9,603 bases of DNA from Kiritimatiellia bacterium (lineage in GTDB: Bacteria > Verrucomicrobiota > Kiritimatiellia > RFP12 > UBA1067): assembly GCA_017405115.1 (NCBI GenBank), contig JAFRBA010000172.1:1-9603 (forward strand), in the 5' to 3' direction. The notes beneath the pieces are model-generated. The model was not told the origin of the DNA and did no database searches. It saw only the letters and a program-made list of their open reading frames with translations. The position numbers were made by a program, and so were the translations under genes. Below, piece by piece: positions 6,121 through 9,603 of the stretch (the first letter of the stretch is position 1; each line of letters opens with the position of its first letter).

Positions 6121-9100
6121 CTACCGCTCCGCCGCCTTGAGGCGGAAGAAGCGGGCGGATGAGGACGAGGCCGGGACTGCGTTGGTGCCGCTCGGGTCGA
6201 GGGGGAACGTGGCGGGGTTGGCGCCGGCGAGGTCGTCCGTGGCGAGGAGGGAGAAGTCGAAGCCTGTCGTGTTCACGAGCGGGGGCGTGAGGACGAGCGC
6301 CGTGCCGTCCGCCGCGAAGGCGATGCCGAGCAGCGGCGGGTTCTCGAACGCGCCCGTCGGCTTGTCGAAGGCGTAGCGGAAGACGTTGTGGATGCCGAGC
6401 GCGTCGGTTTCGTTCCACGCGCCGGAGACGCCGCTGGCGGCGGCCCAGGCGGCGTAGGATGCGATGTAGGGCCGCAGGGTCTTGCCGCGGGCGGCGGCGA
6501 GCTCGCCGGAATCAAGCTCGCCTTCGTAGAGGTTGCCGCCCTCGTCGGCGAAGGTCTGGCCTTTCCGGACGGAGACGGCGCCGCCGCTCCCTGACGTGTA
6601 GCTTTCGGCGAGGATGAAGTCCGCGAGGTCCGTCCAGCCGAGGACGATGTCGCCGGAGGCGTAGATTCCATCCGCGGCGTCAGCACTGGTCGCCGTCACG
6701 GCGCCGCCGCTCATCGTGAAGCCGCCGTTCCGGACGTAAATGGCGGCGCTTTTGTTGCCGGCGGCGACGACGCTCCCGCCGCGAACGGCGAGGTCGCCAT
6801 TCGCGACGTAGATTCCGGTGGCCCAAAGGCTTGAACAGACGGCGGAAACGGTCCCGCCGAGGACGGTCATGCCGTCTTTCTTGACGTAGATGCCGCGGCT
6901 GGACCCCGCGGAGTCGATCGCGCCGCCGCGCACGAGGAGGCCGTCCGCCTGGATTCCGTTCCCGTTCTCGGCGCGGGCGACGACGGTTCCGCCGCCCATG
7001 ACGAGGTCGCCCGTAACGTAGATGCCATACGCTCCGACGGCGCGGACGCTGCCGCCGTAGATGGCGAGGGAGTCGGCCTGGATGCCGTCGTCGTCGTTCG
7101 ACACGAGGTTGCCCCGTGCGGCGATCGCGCCGGTGCCGCCGGCCTGTCCGTAGATTTCGAGGCGGCCCTCGGCGCGGATGGCGTCGTCGACCGTGTCGGT
7201 CGCGTTGGTGACGGCGAGCGTCGCGCCGTCGCGGAGGATGATGCAGGAGCGCTCTCCCTGGAAGCGGAGGTGCCCGTCGATGGCGACGCGCCCGGAGACG
7301 ACATACCAGTTCGTCGGGCCGACGCCAGCGACGACATTGCCGGAGGCGCCGGAGAGGCAGATGAAGTCGGTGCAGACCTGCGGATCGCCGTTTTCGTCGA
7401 TGTAGGGGACGGCGGTGATGCGCTCCCACGTGGCGGCGTAGGCGCGGTGGCCGACGGAACCGCGGGGGATGACGACGCGGTTCGTGGGAGCGGCCAGGCC
7501 GGTACCGATCCAGCCCGCGAAGTCGTAGCCGACGCGGACGGGGTTCGCAAGGACGATCTCCTCGCTCTCCCGCGCGTAGAAGGCGGGGTTCTTGCCCTCG
7601 ACGCTTCCGCCGTTGAGCGCGTAGGTAATTTCGTAGGCTGGCGTGAGCGTCCTGCCCGCGAGTTCACCGTCGCCGACGAACTCCTCGCCGTTCCAGAAGC
7701 GCTGCCCGGCGCGGACGGAGACGGAGCGGGCGGAGTAGGCGGCGGCGGTGATGCTGTCCGTGGCGTTCGTCCAGCCAAGGACGATGTCGTAGCTGTTGAA
7801 GGTGCTGAGCATGGAGGATTCGACCACGCCGCCGTTCACGGTGACGCCGCAGCCACCGCAGATGGAGCCGCGCACGACGCCGCCGTTGATCGTGGCGATC
7901 CCCGCCCGGATGCCGTCGTAGACGTCCGGATCGGGCGTGGTGGCCTCCACGATTCCGCCGTTCAGGGTGATGTTGTCGTCGGCAACGATGGCGTGGATGT
8001 CGGCGGACGCGAAAATCGCACCGGTGCCGCCGGACTGTCCGTAGATCGTCAGGCTGCCGTCGGCGCAGATGGCAAAGTAGCCGCCCGGGTTGGATGCGGT
8101 CAGCGTCGCGCCGTCGCAGAGGATCAGGTGGGCGTGTGCGTCGTGGAAGTTGAATGGTAGGCCACTCGTGACATTGCTGGAGACGACATACCAGTTTTCG
8201 GCGCCCTCTTCGCCGTATGAGTACCACCCGTTATCGTAGAGGAGGACGGTGTAGCGGATGCATTGACGTTCGACGCCGTCCGCGTCGATGTAGGTGACGG
8301 GCGGACGGAGGACGACGGTGTCGGTGAAGGTCTCGCCGTGGTGGACGACGGTGGCGGTGCAGTTCGTGGCGTCGCCTTCGCCGGGCGCGTGCGCGACGGC
8401 GGCGGCGACGGTCTCCGCCTCGTCGCAGCGCGAGCAGGCGAACGTGGCGGTGGCGGCGGTGTAGTCGGCGTTCCAGTTCCAGACGGGCGCGCCCCAGTCG
8501 TGCCCGAGGGCGGGATCCGCCCCGATGGTCTTGCTCTGCGGAGAGAAGGCGGGCGAGGAGAAGTCGGCGGCGAGCGTCATCGTGCCGGGTTCGGTGCAGG
8601 TGGGGGCGGTCGTGGCGGAGATCGTGGTGGCGGCGGTCTCCTGCACGGTCTGGCCGCAGCGGGTGCAGGCGTTGGAGGCGGTGACGGAGGAATGGTCCAC
8701 CGCCCAGACGTAGGTCGCCTCGCCCCAGGCGTGGCCGAGGGCGGCGACTTCGAAGGCGTTGGTCTGCGGGGCGAAGAGGGGCGAGGCGAACGCGGCGGCA
8801 CAGGTGTTCGTGCCGGGCGCGGTGCAGGTGGGGGCGAGGGAGGAAACGAGCGTGGCGGCGACGGTCTCGTTCGTCGTGGCGTCGCAGCGGGCGCAGGTGC
8901 GGAAGGTGTGGCAAAAAGTCCCTTGCGGGGCGCTGTACCAACTGTATTCGGGCGCGCCCCAGTCGTGGCCGAGGGCGGCGGGGGCGAGCTGGACGGCGGT
9001 GGAATCAGAAACATAGTTGAAGTAGTCGTTCTTGGGCATCCGGTAGGTCCAGGTGGTCTGCCCCGGTTCGGTGCAGGTCGGCTCGCGCGTCACTGCGGCG

Positions 9101-9603
9101 GTGCCGTTCGTGGAGACGGTATGCGTTTCGCCGCAGATGCGGCAGGTCACCGCCCAGACGAAGTTCGAGTAGTCGGGTGTGGGTTCGGCGAAGGTGATCG
9201 TCCAATCGTGGGCGACGGTGTTGACGTAACCCTTGCTCCCATGGAGATAGACCGTCGGGCCGGCAAAAACCGGGAGGCCGCCTTCAAAGCCCCAAGAATC
9301 GAGGTTCTGATACCACGGCTGGGAGCCGTCGGTGACGCCGCCGTTGAGGGCGTAGCAGACTTCGCCGCTGGAGAAGGCGGAGGCGGCGGGAAAGGAGGTG
9401 TCCTCGACGGTGCCGGTGCCGGAGCCGACGGCGCCGTCGAAGTAGTTGCGGTTGTCGTGCAGGCCGCCGCAGCGGCGGACGGTGCCGGCGTTCGAGCCGC
9501 AGATGGCGCCGCGGGTGATGTTCACGTTGGAGACGTTGTCGAACCAGGCGTGGACGTAGCAGGCTTCGAGGGCGCCGGAGGCGGCGTTCACGCCGGCGAT
9601 GCC
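6121..9603 (-). CDS. Giant modular surface protein, C-terminal ~1160 residues (N-terminus outside window)
   Basis: The frame is open from the right edge, so the GTG at 9591 is internal; the stop is TAG 6121-6123. Modules from the N-terminal side: a GLUG-like β-solenoid stretch and a 'GEVCYALNGG...WYQNL' module (9603-9226); four repeats of about 77 residues, each with a Cys-x2-Cys pair, three of them followed by 'PTCT.PG' and preceded by an LGH-x-WG or AHDW motif (9210-8304); a first 'YID.DG...NWYVVS...IYGQ.GGTGAI' solenoid module (8292-7636); an InlB B-repeat/Flg_new domain, 'YEITYALNGG...GYDFAGW...AATW' (7638-7426); a second, longer solenoid module with about seven coils of 'GIYV..GDL...GG.V.A' (7404-6466), resembling Cthe_2159-type carbohydrate-binding solenoids; and a terminal module ending ARFFRLKAAER. 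Likely exported and cell-surface or secreted; adhesion or glycan binding is inferred. No LPXTG, autotransporter barrel or other anchor is seen at the C-terminus. Confidence 0.85.
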   Translation of the reverse strand, partial: GIAGVNAASGALEACYVHAWFDNVSNVNITRGAICGSNAGTVRRCGGLHDNRNYFDGAVGSGTGTVEDTSFPAASAFSSGEVCYALNGGVTDGSQPWYQNLDSWGFEGGLPVFAGPTVYLHGSKGYVNTVAHDWTITFAEPTPDYSNFVWAVTCRICGETHTVSTNGTAAVTREPTCTEPGQTTWTYRMPKNDYFNYVSDSTAVQLAPAALGHDWGAPEYSWYSAPQGTFCHTFRTCARCDATTNETVAATLVSSLAPTCTAPGTNTCAAAFASPLFAPQTNAFEVAALGHAWGEATYVWAVDHSSVTASNACTRCGQTVQETAATTISATTAPTCTEPGTMTLAADFSSPAFSPQSKTIGADPALGHDWGAPVWNWNADYTAATATFACSRCDEAETVAAAVAHAPGEGDATNCTATVVHHGETFTDTVVLRPPVTYIDADGVERQCIRYTVLLYDNGWYSYGEEGAENWYVVSSNVTSGLPFNFHDAHAHLILCDGATLTASNPGGYFAICADGSLTIYGQSGGTGAIFASADIHAIVADDNITLNGGIVEATTPDPDVYDGIRAGIATINGGVVRGSICGGCGVTVNGGVVESSMLSTFNSYDIVLGWTNATDSITAAAYSARSVSVRAGQRFWNGEEFVGDGELAGRTLTPAYEITYALNGGSVEGKNPAFYARESEEIVLANPVRVGYDFAGWIGTGLAAPTNRVVIPRGSVGHRAYAATWERITAVPYIDENGDPQVCTDFICLSGASGNVVAGVGPTNWYVVSGRVAIDGHLRFQGERSCIILRDGATLAVTNATDTVDDAIRAEGRLEIYGQAGGTGAIAARGNLVSNDDDGIQADSLAIYGGSVRAVGAYGIYVTGDLVMGGGTVVARAENGNGIQADGLLVRGGAIDSAGSSRGIYVKKDGMTVLGGTVSAVCSSLWATGIYVANGDLAVRGGSVVAAGNKSAAIYVRNGGFTMSGGAVTATSADAADGIYASGDIVLGWTDLADFILAESYTSGSGGAVSVRKGQTFADEGGNLYEGELDSGELAAARGKTLRPYIASYAAWAAASGVSGAWNETDALGIHNVFRYAFDKPTGAFENPPLLGIAFAADGTALVLTPPLVNTTGFDFSLLATDDLAGANPATFPLDPSGTNAVPASSSSARFFRLKAAER
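6128..6146 (-). other. Hairpin at the 3' end of the surface-protein gene
   Basis: CCGCC-TCAA-GGCGG can fold just before the stop codon, or alternatively TCCGCC with GGCGGA. No T-run follows, so it is not called an intrinsic terminator, although it could protect the message's 3' end. It may simply reflect the codons for RLKAA. Confidence 0.25.
6466..8292 (-). repeat. Duplicated β-solenoid module with an InlB-type repeat between the copies
   Basis: Copy 1 (8292-7636) and copy 2 (7404-6466) share YIDADG/YIDENG, NWYVVS, LTIYGQSGGTGAI/LEIYGQAGGTGAI, VLGWT and SVSVRAGQ/AVSVRKGQ in the same order. Nucleotide similarity is still visible around 8019-8075 against 7127-7183. Copy 2 is longer by about 80 residues because it has extra solenoid coils. 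Confidence 0.8.
8304..9210 (-). repeat. Four ~77-residue Cys-x2-Cys repeats inside the surface protein
   Basis: The Cys-x2-Cys pairs begin at about 9144 (CRIC), 8895 (CARC), 8667 (CTRC) and 8436 (CSRC), giving spacings of 83, 76 and 77 residues. The first three pairs are followed by 'PTCT.PG' and the second to fourth units are preceded by LGHDWG or LGHAWG; the first is introduced by AHDW. The last unit is degenerate after its CSRC (TNCTATVVHHGE). Similar repeats occur in surface proteins of gut bacteria. The paired Cys may bind zinc or form disulfides; the sequence does not decide which. Confidence 0.8.

Noticed and set aside
6128..6146. Intrinsic terminator of the surface-protein gene
   Set aside because: The hairpin lies inside the coding end and no T-run follows.
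5603..6418. 271-codon minus-strand frame across the fragment strip and the surface-protein end
   Set aside because: It overlaps the recognisable peroxidase tail on the other strand and is an Arg/Pro-rich shadow inside the surface-protein gene.
7270..8160. 296-codon plus-strand frame inside the surface-protein gene
   Set aside because: It is a shadow: Gly/Val/Ala/Asp-rich low-complexity reading opposite a gene with clear repeats and domains.

Overview
The window is a GC-rich bacterial segment holding two intact chromosomal genes, two partial genes that run off the ends, and a ~1.5 kb strip of gene fragments. The best lineage guess is a PVC-superphylum bacterium, possibly a Kiritimatiellota/Lentisphaerota-type gut organism. 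That rests on three things: a very large Cys-rich repeat surface protein with a C-terminal '...RFFRLK' module, a type III secretion-type chaperone outside Proteobacteria-like context, and high GC. It is an inference from style, not a marker-gene placement.

Layout. (1) 1-678, plus strand: the 3' part of dnaB (replicative helicase), cut by the left edge. (2) 790-4277, minus strand: a two-gene operon. A small acidic protein of the CesT/Tir type III secretion chaperone type is followed by a 974-residue protein of no recognised family that lacks a signal peptide. By gene order and operon logic the large protein is the candidate secreted effector or substrate of that chaperone. Seven copies of an 8-bp unit sit between the two genes and form part of the large gene's ribosome binding region. 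(3) 4278-4562: the chaperone leader and promoter. The -35 box lies inside one arm of a 9-bp inverted repeat that bounds a 174-bp MITE-like segment. (4) 4563-6098, plus strand: a boneyard of broken genes. It holds 3' ends of an OB-fold-like lipoprotein-type domain, a GNAT acetyltransferase, a DUF554 membrane protein, a glutathione peroxidase and one unrecognised protein, with short 5' ends that look like a nitroreductase and a flavodoxin-fold reductase spliced between them. None has a complete catalytic domain. (5) 6121-9603, minus strand: the C-terminal ~1160 residues of a giant modular surface protein, cut by the right edge.

How it fits together. The helicase is housekeeping and converges on the secretion operon. 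The chaperone-effector pair and the surface protein both suggest contact with a host or other cells. The fragment strip between them looks like an accessory hot spot where genes arrived and were then lost by internal deletions. No tRNA, rRNA, CRISPR array, intact transposase or convincing intrinsic terminator was seen.
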